This document shows positions 54,708-64,000 of a DNA stretch of 64,000 bases, piece by piece. Numbering within the stretch: position 1 is the first letter of the stretch; each line of letters begins with the position of its first letter. The stretch is taken from positions 20,515 to 84,514 of the forward strand of contig JBNKUI010000082.1 of NCBI GenBank assembly GCA_050298535.1. The letters run 5' to 3'. Origin of the DNA: JABDMH01 sp050298535. GTDB lineage: Bacteria; Bacteroidota; Bacteroidia; Chitinophagales; Saprospiraceae. The translations under genes and the position numbers were made by a program. The notes below the pieces were generated by a model. The model was not told where the DNA came from. It did not search any database and saw only the letters and a list, made by a program, of their open reading frames with translations.

Positions 54708-56339
54708 ATGATTGAGGCATTTAAAGAAAATAGTGTATTACTTCTTTTTGTGGTTGCCGCCCTGGGCTACTGGATAGGTAGTATTCGCTATAAGGGTATG
54801 GGCCTGGGCGTGGCAGCAGTGCTTTTCGTGGGTCTGGTTGTGGGTGCCCTGGATCCTGATCTGCGGATTCCAGATATCATCATCTTCCTGGGACTCACCA
54901 TATTTGTATATACAATCGGGTTGCAAAGTGGTCCAGGATTCTTCCGGAATGTTCGTCAAAACGGCGTTAGAGATGTGTCATTTGTCATCCTCATGCTGAC
55001 ACTTAGTGCTGCGATTATTATCGGACTGCACTATGCCTTTGAATTTAATGCCTCGACGACCGCAGGTTTGTTCGCCGGTGTCACCACGAATACAGCTGCG
55101 CTGGCTGGTCTGCTCGATGTCATATCAAATAATAATGATGCTGTATCTGCAGCCCAACTCTCCAAGGAAGCCGTAGTAGGATTTTCGCTTAGTTATCCAA
55201 TGGGAGTGCTGGGTGTGATGATTGCAGTGGCGGTAATCGAGCGACTTTTGCGCATCGATTATCAGGGGGAAGCGGAGATGCTTCGGAAGTCTTATCCCAT
55301 TGAACAGGATATGCAAAATCTTACCGTGAGAGTGACAACAGATAGATACTCTAATCGTCAGTTGAGAGACCTGATGCTTGAGAAGAAATGGGAGGTGGTC
55401 TTTGGGAGAGTGATGCGTAATGAGGAAATCTTCCTAAGTCATTGGGGCCTCGAAATACAAGAGGGAGACCTGATTAAGGTGGTGGGAAATCGCGAGGAGG
55501 TGGATCGTGTCGTTGCCGATTTGGGTGAGGTAGCTCCCGATGAATTAATCACAGGGGATCCGGTCTATGATACGGCTCGTATTTTTGTTTCGAATCCCGC
55601 CGTTGCCGGTCAGAAGTTGGCAGCTCTCAATTTGCATGAAAAGTTCTCTGCTATCATATCCAGATATCGACGAGGTGATATTGACCTGCTTGCCACCGGA
55701 GACACCATTCTGGAATTAGGTGATCAGGTACGATTTGTGGCAAGGAGAGAAGATCTTCCAAAGATCTCTAATCTTTTTGGTGACTCGTATGAGAAACTCA
55801 GTCATGTTAATCTCTTGTCCTTTGGGTTGGGGATGGCTTTGGGCTTGTGGTTGGGATTGATTGAGTTTCACCTGCCTGGGGGGACTGACTTTAAACTAGG
55901 GTTTGCCGGAGGGCCACTGCTGGTGGCACTTATTCTAGGTACTCTCAGAAGGACTGGCCCTATTGTTTGGACATTACCTTTTAGCGCTAACCTAACTCTT
56001 AGACAATTTGGATTGACACTTCTTTTGGCAGGTATTGGAATCAACTCTGGTCACACCTTTTTGAGTACGATTCAAGGCGGAGGAGGTGGTTATATTTTCC
56101 TCTCGAGTGTAATTGTTAGCATTATGACAGGTATTATCACCTTGTTGATTGGATTCAAATTGGTAAGAATTCCTTTTAGTTTTCTGACCGGTATGGTGGC
56201 CAACCAACCGGCTATCCTCGATTTTGCGACGGATCGGGCCGGAAACAAATTGCCAAATATTGGCTTTACCACGATGCTTCCTGTGGCATTGATAACCAAG
56301 ATTATTTTCGTGCAACTACTTTTTAGTCTGCTCAATTAG
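54708..56339 (+). CDS. AspT/YidE-family transporter with two central RCK_C (TrkA-C) domains
   Basis: 543 residues: about five membrane segments at the N-terminus (LLLFVVAALGYWIGS, AAVLFVGLVVGAL...), a cytoplasmic middle (about 190-370) with two TrkA-C modules (LEIQEGDLIKVVGNREEVD and ILELGDQVRFVARREDL), and about five more segments to the C-terminus. The halves share the duplicated-motif pattern of aspartate:alanine exchangers (TTNTAALAGLLDVIS; GMVANQPAILDFATD). Likely a secondary exchanger; substrate not readable. Adjacent to the GH13 gene on the same strand with a 121-bp gap. Confidence 0.82.
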   Translation: MIEAFKENSVLLLFVVAALGYWIGSIRYKGMGLGVAAVLFVGLVVGALDPDLRIPDIIIFLGLTIFVYTIGLQSGPGFFRNVRQNGVRDVSFVILMLTLSAAIIIGLHYAFEFNASTTAGLFAGVTTNTAALAGLLDVISNNNDAVSAAQLSKEAVVGFSLSYPMGVLGVMIAVAVIERLLRIDYQGEAEMLRKSYPIEQDMQNLTVRVTTDRYSNRQLRDLMLEKKWEVVFGRVMRNEEIFLSHWGLEIQEGDLIKVVGNREEVDRVVADLGEVAPDELITGDPVYDTARIFVSNPAVAGQKLAALNLHEKFSAIISRYRRGDIDLLATGDTILELGDQVRFVARREDLPKISNLFGDSYEKLSHVNLLSFGLGMALGLWLGLIEFHLPGGTDFKLGFAGGPLLVALILGTLRRTGPIVWTLPFSANLTLRQFGLTLLLAGIGINSGHTFLSTIQGGGGGYIFLSSVIVSIMTGIITLLIGFKLVRIPFSFLTGMVANQPAILDFATDRAGNKLPNIGFTTMLPVALITKIIFVQLLFSLLN

Positions 56340-56460
56340 ACTGTTTGTATCTCTAATCCGATTTTCCTTGTATTTTATTGCTTGATTACCAGGAATGTCA
56401 ATCTGGCCAGCACCTTGATTTGAATTTTGGTGGTTTCTTGGAGCACTAAATGAAATTTTT

Positions 56461-58311
56461 ATGAGAGCGCTACTTCTGTCTCTATTAATATTTTTTGCGC
56501 CTACTCTTTGTGGATTAGTAAAGGCGCAGACGGTAGAATTTATTGAGCCTCCCTTCTGGTGGGTGGGAATGCAAGAAAAGAACTTGCAGTTAATGGTATA
56601 TGGTGAAAATATTGCAAAATTGAATCCCATTATTAAGAGAAATGATGTACACCTCCAGGCTTTACACAGGCTTTCAAATCCCAATTACTTATTTATCGAT
56701 CTGATACTGGACGACACTTCAAGAGCTGGTGAATTGAATTTCTCTTTTCACAATGACAATGGAGAAGGAGTGATTGAATATACCTATGAACTGAGAAATA
56801 GAAAGCCAAATTCAAGTATTAGAGAAGGCTTCGACAATTCTGATGTACTATACTTGATCACTCCCGATCGATTCGCAAATGGTGATCCTTCCAACGATGA
56901 ACTGGATACTATGAAGGAAGGATTGAATCGATCAGCGGAATTAGGCCGCCATGGAGGTGACATTCAAGGGATCATGGATCACCTGGATTATATCCAGGAT
57001 ATGGGATTTACAGCCATTTGGTTGAATCCTATACTGGAAAATGATCAACTTGACACCTCATACCACGGTTATTCGACGACAGATTATTATAAGGTTGACG
57101 GCCGTTTCGGGTCGAATGAGGACTATGTAGAGCTTAGTAATAAGGCATCAAAACTGGGCATCAAGATGATTATGGATATCATCGTAAATCACTGTGGTTC
57201 TGAACATCTGTGGGCAAAAGATATTCCATCCGATGATTGGTTTAATAACTCTAATGGAGAATATGTTCAGACGAATCATCGTAAGAGTACCTTGCTGGAT
57301 CCCTATGTATCTGAGGTCGATCGCTCCAGAATGGTGGAGGGATGGTTTGTTCCCACCATGCCTGATCTTAATCAGCGAAATCCTTTTGTAGCCACCTATC
57401 TCATTCAAAATTCAATCTGGTGGATCGAATATGCAGGCTTATCTGGTATTCGCCAGGATACTTACTCTTATCCTTATAGAGAGTTCATGACAGATTGGAC
57501 CTGTGCCATAATGAAAGAATATCCCTCATTTAATATTGTGGGTGAAGAATGGGTCTCAGACCCTTCAATTATAGCCTATTGGCAAGCTGGCAAATCAAAC
57601 CCCGACGGTAACAATTCTTGCTTGCCCGGACTCATGGATTTTCCTATGACGATGACACTGTCACCAGCCCTTCGGGAACCGGATGGATCAGGTCTGATAA
57701 GACTTTATGAAATGCTTGCCCAGGATTATCACTATCCTGATCCATCCAAGCTGGTGATATTTCCAGATAATCATGATATGAGTCGTGTATACACTCAACT
57801 GGGAGAAGACTTTGATTTATTTAAGATGGCTATCGGTTACATCCTCACTATGCGAGGAATCCCGCAATTATACTATGGCACCGAGATTCTTATGTCAAAT
57901 ACGGGATCAAATAGTCATGGTATTATAAGATCCGACTTTCCAGGAGGATGGGAGGGAGATTCTATGAACGGTTTTAGTGGTGAAGGACTGAGTCAGGAGG
58001 CACATAAAGCCCAAGAATTTGTGAGAGAACTTCTTCATTGGAGAAAAGATCAGTCAGTAATACATAGTGGACAATTAATGCATTATGAGCCTCAGGACGG
58101 AATCTATGTATATTTTAGATATGACGATTCGAACTCTGTTATGGTTATTCTTTCAAGTAATACCAATGAAGTAGTCCTGAACCTTGATAGATTCCGTGAA
58201 TGCCTTTCTAATTATGTCATTGGAACGGAGATTATTTCTGATGATTCATTTGATTTGAGTCATTCCTTGTTGATTCCTTCTAAGGGAATCATGATTATTC
58301 AACTAGAGTGA
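56461..58311 (+). CDS. Periplasmic GH13 alpha-glucan hydrolase (cyclomaltodextrinase/neopullulanase-like)
   Basis: 616 residues with signal peptide (cleavage after LVKA). N-terminal domain about 25-120 is of the cyclomaltodextrinase-N type (FIEPPFWWVGMQEKNLQLMVYG). The GH13 barrel follows with catalytic D333 in GIRQDTYSY, E362 in VGEEW and the transition-state Asp D439 in FPDNHD; region I is IIVNHCG. A cyclomaltodextrinase C-terminal domain ends the protein. Hydrolyses maltooligosaccharides, cyclodextrins or pullulan, as SusA-type enzymes do. No susCD pair adjoins. Confidence 0.9.
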   Translation: MRALLLSLLIFFAPTLCGLVKAQTVEFIEPPFWWVGMQEKNLQLMVYGENIAKLNPIIKRNDVHLQALHRLSNPNYLFIDLILDDTSRAGELNFSFHNDNGEGVIEYTYELRNRKPNSSIREGFDNSDVLYLITPDRFANGDPSNDELDTMKEGLNRSAELGRHGGDIQGIMDHLDYIQDMGFTAIWLNPILENDQLDTSYHGYSTTDYYKVDGRFGSNEDYVELSNKASKLGIKMIMDIIVNHCGSEHLWAKDIPSDDWFNNSNGEYVQTNHRKSTLLDPYVSEVDRSRMVEGWFVPTMPDLNQRNPFVATYLIQNSIWWIEYAGLSGIRQDTYSYPYREFMTDWTCAIMKEYPSFNIVGEEWVSDPSIIAYWQAGKSNPDGNNSCLPGLMDFPMTMTLSPALREPDGSGLIRLYEMLAQDYHYPDPSKLVIFPDNHDMSRVYTQLGEDFDLFKMAIGYILTMRGIPQLYYGTEILMSNTGSNSHGIIRSDFPGGWEGDSMNGFSGEGLSQEAHKAQEFVRELLHWRKDQSVIHSGQLMHYEPQDGIYVYFRYDDSNSVMVILSSNTNEVVLNLDRFRECLSNYVIGTEIISDDSFDLSHSLLIPSKGIMIIQLE

Positions 58312-58420
58312 ACCATACTTTCAGGTCATTGCAGAATTTCAAATACTCTGAAACAATATCCCACCTTTTTGCAACAAAAGAGAGATTCACATTCGATTGA
58401 GCTTTGGATATTTGTAGCAA

Positions 58421-58660
58421 ATGATTCAAAAAGAGATGTCTGAAAAGCTTACTAATCGTGAGAAAGTAATTTTGGAACTGATTTCTCTGGGATACACAGA
58501 TAAGGAAATTAGTGGTCAAATCTACCTGAGTCCTCATACCGTGAAAGGATACCGGAAACAGTTAATTAGCAAGTTTAATTCTCGAAACGCATGTGCACTC
58601 GTGCGTAAAGCATTTGAAATGCAGATCTTACCCATGAGTTTTCAAAATGCTGCCATTTAG
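58421..58660 (+). CDS. Minimal LuxR-type (GerE) HTH regulator without sensor domain
   Basis: 79 residues. Almost all is a GerE DNA-binding domain: KLTNREKVILELISLGYTD, KEISGQIYLSPHTVKGYRKQLISKF with the recognition helix in SPHTVKGYRKQL. No receiver, PAS or ligand domain. Either a free-standing DNA-binding protein or the remainder of a truncated regulator; nothing upstream in 58312-58420 continues a larger frame. It lies 109 bp after the amylase gene. Start could also be the Met at 58436. Confidence 0.78.
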   Translation: MIQKEMSEKLTNREKVILELISLGYTDKEISGQIYLSPHTVKGYRKQLISKFNSRNACALVRKAFEMQILPMSFQNAAI

Positions 58661-58859
58661 ACAATCTTTGTAGATTCTTTGCCAGAATCTGCTCGTCAAT
58701 AATACCATCCTCTTGTTGTTACAACTCAGTTTGGTAGATCAATCATTAGTACTACGATCTACTCTCTTAGCTCCTTACTTCAGATCGTCAGTCGTCCTGT
58801 AATCTTATTTATCAAGCTCGATTTATGCCGTGCGAATTGCATCTTCTAATCCAGTATGA

Positions 58860-60119
58860 TTAGGCACGACTGGGAGACAGTTGAGATTGTCGAATGTATA
58901 GAACGGCGATTGCAGATATGGCCGCAGCCGCTATGATGTACCCGACAAATGCCACATCGTTATGTTCTTTTTGAATGAGCCACAGGGCGACCATTGGCGT
59001 AGTCCCTCCGAATATAGCGTAAGTGATATTATACCCCACACTGACAGCTGTAACACGAATATGTGCGGGAAACATCTCCGTAAGGAGCGCTGGCAAAGGT
59101 CCGGCATAGCAAGCCAAAATAATCGCCAGACCTGCTTGTCCCAGAAATATTAGAGATGAATCCTGGTGATGCATCATCCATATCAGGGGATAGGCAAGAA
59201 CTACCAGGCCGATAGATCCAATCAGTAGAATGCGCTTTCGACCAAAAATATCAGATAACCAGGCAAAGAAGGGTACTGCGATTGTAAGAACTATCATACT
59301 ATAAGTATTCAATCTCAGAGCGGTGGTTCGGGGTTCTTGCACATACTGTACAAGCCACGATACTGCAAACACGAATATTGCGTAAAAGGCGACAGCCACT
59401 AGTAAGTTAAGTGTACTTACATGCAGCACCGATTTCCAGTTAGTTTTTAGTTCCTTCAATGGATGGGTTTTTTTCTCCTGTTTTTCCAGAGTCTCGGGCA
59501 TATGCTTTCGCAGCAGATATCCAACACCGGCCACCAATATTCCCAGTAGGAATGGAATTCGCCAACCCCACGCCTGTAGCTGATCTTCCGATAGTATACC
59601 TGAAATAACTGATCCTAAAAACGAACCTAAGAGAATACCTCCGGTAGCTCCCACAAGGGATGCACTGGAAAAGAGACCCTTTTTATTCTGGGGAGCACTT
59701 TCTGCGAGGTAGACAATGCTGCTAGTATATTCTCCTCCCACGGATAGTCCTTGCAGCATTCGAAGGACTACAATAAGCACAGCAGCAACCACTCCGATCT
59801 GTTGATGTGTTGGCATTACACCTATTAGAAATGTGGGGAATGCCATCAATAGTACAGAAAGATTCATAGCCCTCTTCCGCCCAAACCTATCTCCAATAAT
59901 GCCAAAAATTGCACCTCCTATAGGACGCATCAGAAAACCGGCAGCGAATGCGCCAAATGATGCAATGAGTGAAGTGGTCGCATTCTCCGATGGAAAGAAT
60001 TGTTGTGCCAAAATGGGGGCGAAGAAGCCATAAATTGCAAAATCATACCACTCTAGGACATTGCCGATGATTCCGGCTAAAACTATTGAGATCTTATTCT
60101 TACTGTCGGTGGCTTCCAT
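58860..60119 (-). CDS. MFS permease, metabolite:H+ symporter (MHS) family
   Basis: 419 residues from ATG 60119 (an earlier TTG is rejected), with about 12 membrane segments. Signature loops: GRKRAMNLSVLLMA after segment 2 (MFS G-x-K/R-R), LQGLSVGGEYTSSIVYLAE in segment 5, typical of ProP/KgtP/ShiA-type symporters, and FGRKRILLIGS between segments 8 and 9. Substrates of the group include proline/betaine, alpha-ketoglutarate and shikimate; not readable here. The upstream palindrome at 60159 may be its operator. 58661-58859 downstream shows no gene. Confidence 0.88.
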   Translation of the reverse strand: MEATDSKNKISIVLAGIIGNVLEWYDFAIYGFFAPILAQQFFPSENATTSLIASFGAFAAGFLMRPIGGAIFGIIGDRFGRKRAMNLSVLLMAFPTFLIGVMPTHQQIGVVAAVLIVVLRMLQGLSVGGEYTSSIVYLAESAPQNKKGLFSSASLVGATGGILLGSFLGSVISGILSEDQLQAWGWRIPFLLGILVAGVGYLLRKHMPETLEKQEKKTHPLKELKTNWKSVLHVSTLNLLVAVAFYAIFVFAVSWLVQYVQEPRTTALRLNTYSMIVLTIAVPFFAWLSDIFGRKRILLIGSIGLVVLAYPLIWMMHHQDSSLIFLGQAGLAIILACYAGPLPALLTEMFPAHIRVTAVSVGYNITYAIFGGTTPMVALWLIQKEHNDVAFVGYIIAAAAISAIAVLYIRQSQLSPSRA

Positions 60120-60158
60120 TATTTGTCCATTTTGATCCTGCAAAAATGTTCAATGTTT

Positions 60159-60170
60159 ACATGATCATGT
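60159..60170. promoter_or_regulatory. 12-bp palindrome upstream of the MFS gene
   Basis: ACATGATCATGT is a perfect palindrome 40 bp before the MFS ATG and resembles the core of the 16-bp palindrome at 7481. The rest of 60120-60425 (306 bp, also upstream of the propeller pseudogene) shows no other feature. Confidence 0.3.
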
Positions 60171-60425
60171 TTCACCATTGTGTCGTGTTGATTCATTATT
60201 GTTTCATTTAGGATTCGATTCAGATGAGGAGGAGAATATTTGTTTTGATAGGGGGATAAAACGTAAGGTAGTACGCCATTCCAGATGAGGAAAGCCTGAT
60301 TGAAAGTTATTTTTCCAATGATTATTGAGGATTTGTCCTAAATTCAGATATTAAAGTTTGCCAGAGAATTCACTCAGGACTACACGTGATTTGTAGATAT
60401 AATAGATTTTAATCGATTCTCTTAA

Positions 60426-62664
60426 ATGTCAGGTAACCCAAAGAACTTTAGTATAATCATACTACTAGTACTTTGCTGTTTTCTGCAGCAGAATTGTGGT
60501 CCACCTACGACTTCGTTAGAGGACCCGCCTGACTTACTCTATGGGTTTCTGGCACCAACATCGACTACTGAGCTTACACAATGGGAGGGGACGACCATTA
60601 TCACGGATTCAATCCGGCATAAAACAGTTTTAGGCAAATCCTCTCAAATATTTGACCAAATTCCCAGTCAATTATCCACAGTAAGTCGGTTTCTTGACTC
60701 TTCAGATGATAAATCCCTTGTTCCTTTGAGACGTAGTGTTATTCCTGGGGAATATGAAGTACTCTTACCTTCCAGGACAAGGGCAGTAGGTAATACCAGA
60801 AAAGTTTCCATTCCCGCAGTACAACAAAGTCATTCTCCAGAAATGCAGGATAATTCTATGTTCAATATCCAATGTTTGGAAGGTGATGCTGGAATAGCTT
60901 CTCCTATTGTGATTTTGATCATGTAGGATCAGCTGGGCTACTTGTGGTTCGGGTCGACCGGGAGTGGTGTCAGTAGATATGATGGGCACAACATTATCAA
61001 TTTTTCGACGAGTTCGGGATTGGGAAGCGATATCATCTTTTCCATGTTCGAGGATAGTCAAGGGAATATCTGGTTTGGCCACTCTGATTACCAGGGCATA
61101 ACAAAATTTGATGGTCAGAAATTGACCCATTATGGCGTTGATGATGGTATCACGGGTTACACGGTTTATCACATCACGGAAGATCAGGAAGGGAACGTAT
61201 GGTTTTCAATTCGAGACCAGGGTGCTGTAATGTTTGATGGCACGTATTTCTACACATACGATAAAAAATCGGGTTTGGAGACTAACGATTGTTATGGGCT
61301 AATATGTGATCATTAAGGATATATCTGGCTGGGGCTACCAAATAATTCTATAGCCCGGTTTGATGGTTCGGGTTTTACTCATTATGAAAATATTACAAAT
61401 CTATCTTCCACCCTAATCACGGGTATTATTCAAGATAAATATCAAAATTTATGGATGTCCACTTCAAATTCGGGGCTGATTCAATACAACGGTTCGTCAT
61501 TTCAGCAATATTCCACTGAGGAAGGTTTAAGTCACAATACTGTGATTAGCTTGTGCGAGGATAAGATTGGTAGAATTTGGGTTGGATTATTAGGAGGAGG
61601 TATAAACCAGCTTACACCCATAGATGATACGTATGAAATTAATTATTTGAATGAAGAAAAAAGAAAATGGACTGAATAATTCAGTGATATTAAGCTTGTT
61701 TGAAGATATCCATGGCACCATGTGGATAGGATCGGAGGGGGGTGGTGTATGTAAGTATACCCCTAATTTCGAAACGATCAGTAAAGCCTCAGGTCTGAGG
61801 ACTCATCGGGTCAGGGCACTTTATTTTGATCGATCAGGACGTTTGTGGACAGGAAGCCATTCTGGAGATATATCTATTAGGGAAGGGAGTCAAGTAGTAC
61901 ATTTCGTACAGAAACCTGAAGATGCCAGATACGTAATTAGTGCAGCTGAGGATCAAAACGGCAATATGTGGTTCACAACTTTTGGTCATGGTTTGTTCCG
62001 ATTCTCCGGAGAAAACGGTGATTACGATGTGCTTCACTTTGGGGTGGAGGATGGTCTGCCTGTAAATGAGCTAGAGAAAGTTATCGTAGATGATCAAGGA
62101 CATCTTTGGATTACCAGCTGGGAAGGAGGCATTACTAAAATGGATGAAAACCGGTTTTCATGGTTCGATAGCTCCTGTGGGTTACCAAGCGACATTGTCA
62201 TTTGCGCTTACCAAATTCGATCCGGTGACTTATGGTTTGGTACCTATGATAAGGGAGCTTTTAAAATGTCCGGAGATAAACTGAAAATCTTATCTACGGT
62301 TAATGGGTTGAGTGATGATATCGTGCGGGTGATTTTTGAAGATCATAGAGGTAGGATCTGGTTTGGAACCGAAGGAGGTGGCATCGATATTCTGGATGGA
62401 ACAACTATTAGAAATTGCCGTTTCGGTGCGAGATCGAATGCGAATGAGGTATTTTCCATTATTGCTTCAGACACAGGGAAATATTATGTGTCCACGTTGG
62501 ATGGATTATTTGAATTGGTCGAAACCAATGATCATGATCAAGACCATATGTTTAAAGTAAGACGCATTATCCTTAGTATCCTGATAAGAAGTCGGATCGT
62601 TCTCTGGTTAACCGACTTTTTTAATTTCTCATTGATTCGATTTCTAATGTCCCTGGATTCGTAG
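60426..62664 (+). pseudogene. Two-component-regulator-type beta-propeller lipoprotein gene, inactivated
   Basis: Starts at ATG 60426 with a lipoprotein-type signal (LQQNC) and a linker, then about 13 Reg_prop repeats of the form GYLWFGSTGSGVSRYDG (split here), GNIWFGHS, GRIWVGLLGGG, GTMWIGSEGGG, GHLWITSWEGG, GRIWFGTEGGG, enough for nearly two seven-bladed propellers. The frame is interrupted by TAG at 60924-60926 (where the family has Glu), TAA at 61314-61316 (Gln expected), and a +1 shift in an A-rich tract about 61651-61668. The C-terminal part after about 62530 is unlike the family, and the kinase or DNA-binding end is absent. Decay is likely rather than sequencing error, since three lesions coincide. 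Confidence 0.85.
62589..62622 (+). terminator. Intrinsic terminator inside the pseudogene's 3' open frame
   Basis: AAGTCGG pairs with CCGACTT (7 bp) and TTTTT follows. Its position inside the last frame suggests the original stop was upstream. Confidence 0.6.
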
Positions 62665-63056
62665 GAATATTAAATCTGCCGTAGCACTTTGGTGGGAATT
62701 AGCATGTGATGATTGGGGAAGTATTTTAAATATCATCCTCGGAGTGGCCATGGAAGTGCAGACTATTTCATTTAGAATTCAGGATGTTTCACTAGGTATC
62801 TATAATTACCTCAGTAATTCGCTAAAATTTACTATCATCAAGTGATATGTATAGCTACAAAACGGTTTTTCTGGAGTCTACGTTTGTGAGGAAGAAGGGT
62901 CGCTCCACTGTGAAAGGGCATGTTGATGCCTGAACCTACCCCAATAAGTTAGACAGATAAAACCAAAAATAAGATCATCAACATCATCATTACATTTCTT
63001 TCTTTTTTGGTTCTTTTTTCTTTCTGTAATTTCCACATTCTTTTTGTGGATAACTC

Positions 63057-63950
63057 CTAGGCTGCCTCTTTTTGCTGGTTATTTAAATCCATAGAGCGGT
63101 ACAGATCATTTGAATATAGGTTGTCTATTGAACTATGCCTGCGCTGATGGTTGTAATAATGAAAGTATTCATCCAGGCCGAGATGCAGGTCTCTGATTGT
63201 ATCGTAAGCTTGAATATAGACATTTTCATATTTAACACTTCGCCATAGCCGTTCTACAAATGCATTATCAGTCGCCCTTCCTTTGCCATCCATACTCAAT
63301 TTAGCCTCTGTCGCTTCGACAGCTTCTGTGAATTCCTTACTGGTGAATTGACTTCCCTGATCAGTATTTATGACTTCAGGAGCTCCAAAATGCTGCACTG
63401 TTTCTATAAACAACTCGGCACACCACTGAGCGTCCATGGTATTGGATAGGGACCATCCAACTACAAACCTGCTGTACAAGTCGATGATCGCTGTCAGGTA
63501 CATAAACCCCTTCTCCATCGGGATATAAGTAATATCCATACTCCACACCTGATTCGGTCTGGTTACCTCAAGATCTCGCAAGAGGTAAGGATAAATATTA
63601 TGATCCTTATTTCGCTTAGAAGTGTGCGGACCTGGTAGAATAGATCTAAGTCCCATTACATCATAGTACAGCCGATCTACTCGATTCTTACTAACAGAAT
63701 AACCACAATCTTCAGTGAGAAATACCCACATTCTTGGAGCTCCTTTGTAAGGGAACTTTAGATAGTGTTCGTCTATCTTCTTCATCAATTCAAGATTTAA
63801 TGCACTGACTTGCCTGGGCTTTATATACAGACTTGACCTATTGACTCCCAATAACTTACATTGTCTTGTGATGCTAAGATCTTTCGACTTCCTATCTACC
63901 AACTTCATCCGTTCCCAGACCGGTTTAGCTATAACTTTTTTTTTAACCAA
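63057..63950 (-). CDS. IS3-family transposase OrfB (made as OrfAB frameshift protein)
   Basis: About 297 codons. HTH-type N-terminal region (LSITRQCKLLGVNRSSLY), then the DDE integrase core: D in WSMDITYIPM, D in NTDQGSQFTS and E in NAFVERLWRSVKYE, with YNHQRRHSS typical of rve_3. It has no good start codon of its own (TTG at 63950); the first codons contain the A9 tract where OrfA shifts -1 to produce the OrfAB transposase. Intact frame, probably functional if the rest of the element is. Confidence 0.93.
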   Translation of the reverse strand: MVKKKVIAKPVWERMKLVDRKSKDLSITRQCKLLGVNRSSLYIKPRQVSALNLELMKKIDEHYLKFPYKGAPRMWVFLTEDCGYSVSKNRVDRLYYDVMGLRSILPGPHTSKRNKDHNIYPYLLRDLEVTRPNQVWSMDITYIPMEKGFMYLTAIIDLYSRFVVGWSLSNTMDAQWCAELFIETVQHFGAPEVINTDQGSQFTSKEFTEAVEATEAKLSMDGKGRATDNAFVERLWRSVKYENVYIQAYDTIRDLHLGLDEYFHYYNHQRRHSSIDNLYSNDLYRSMDLNNQQKEAA

Positions 63951-64000
63951 TCATTCTCAACCTTCAGCTCACCAATGGTCTTTAGCAAGCGATCCCGTTC
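63929..64000 (-). CDS. IS3-family OrfA, C-terminal end (partial)
   Basis: Last 23 codons of orfA (a leucine-zipper-like RLLKTIGELKVENDWLKKK), ending TAG 63929-63931, overlapping orfB. The slippery heptamer A AAA AAG lies within a 9-A tract (63936-63944), the classical -1 frameshift site of this family. The N-terminal HTH of OrfA is outside the window. Confidence 0.85.
   Translation of the reverse strand, partial: ERDRLLKTIGELKVENDWLKKKL

Larger units (their letters stand above)
62931..64000 (-). mobile_element. IS3-family insertion sequence (IS150-like), runs past window end
   Basis: A TGAACCTACCCCAATAAGTT-type end at 62931 resembles the conserved terminal inverted repeat ends of IS150-group elements (TG...CA rule). 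Downstream of it, on the minus strand, lie the transposase genes orfB (63057-63950) and the end of orfA. The other end lies beyond 64000, so length, second inverted repeat and target-site duplication cannot be seen. The element sits just downstream of the decayed propeller gene. Confidence 0.85.

Noticed and set aside
1..64000. CRISPR arrays, tRNA or rRNA genes
   Set aside because: No regularly spaced direct repeats, tRNA-like cloverleaf ends or rRNA-like stretches were noticed on either strand; a covariance search could still reveal small RNAs.

Overview
The window looks like a chromosomal segment of a Bacteroidota bacterium, probably a Saprospiria-like marine or sludge lineage; the class assignment is inference. 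The evidence is type IX secretion tails of both kinds (type A at 9868-10516 and 14659-17610, type B gliding-motility tail at 43883-45436), a TonB receptor with a carboxypeptidase-regulatory N-terminus, many lipoproteins and DUF1080/DUF2807 proteins, and TAnnTTTG promoter elements. No rRNA, tRNA or CRISPR array was recognised.

Layout. 1-2.4 kb: a secreted zinc metalloprotease cut by the window edge. 2.6-14.3 kb: an almost entirely minus-strand block with a lectin-like protein, prolyl-tRNA synthetase, a threonine dehydratase, APS reductase (cysH) with a structured leader, a pabB-pabC folate pair, a DapA-family aldolase, an isoprenoid-fold protein, an OmpR/PhoB-type regulator and an LpxH-like phosphoesterase. 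14.6-20.5 kb: a secreted protein built from two near-identical 430-residue repeats, followed by a TonB receptor. 21.2-28.4 kb: a glutamine amidotransferase/ATP-grasp pair converging on a four-gene minus-strand run (glgA, glgC, a second ATP-grasp, a GT4 glycosyltransferase). This is the best candidate here for an undescribed biosynthetic system. 28.6-30.8 kb: a beta-helix lipoprotein and diheme cytochrome pair. 30.8-45.4 kb: peptidases, a CBM48-like esterase, the trkH/trkA potassium uptake pair, LMW phosphatase, a tricorn-like protease and smaller envelope proteins. 45.6-54.7 kb: an ANT(6)-like nucleotidyltransferase, a PLP decarboxylase and a set of sugar and aromatic catabolism genes (Zn dehydrogenase, xylose-isomerase-like protein, Gfo/Idh/MocA oxidoreductase, intradiol dioxygenase, DUF1080 protein, esterase). 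54.7-60.1 kb: an AspT/YidE-type transporter, a periplasmic GH13 amylase, a minimal LuxR-type regulator and an MFS permease. 60.4-64 kb: a decayed beta-propeller sensor pseudogene beside an IS3-family insertion sequence that runs off the window.

Several genes show decay or non-standard starts. pabB has no ATG/GTG/TTG at its conserved N-terminus. A signal peptide at 10516 is out of frame with a T9SS tail. The propeller gene carries two nonsense codons and a frameshift. A two-frame remnant sits at 2590-2834. Many start sites were moved to a downstream ATG where the longest open frame began at an implausible TTG or GTG.
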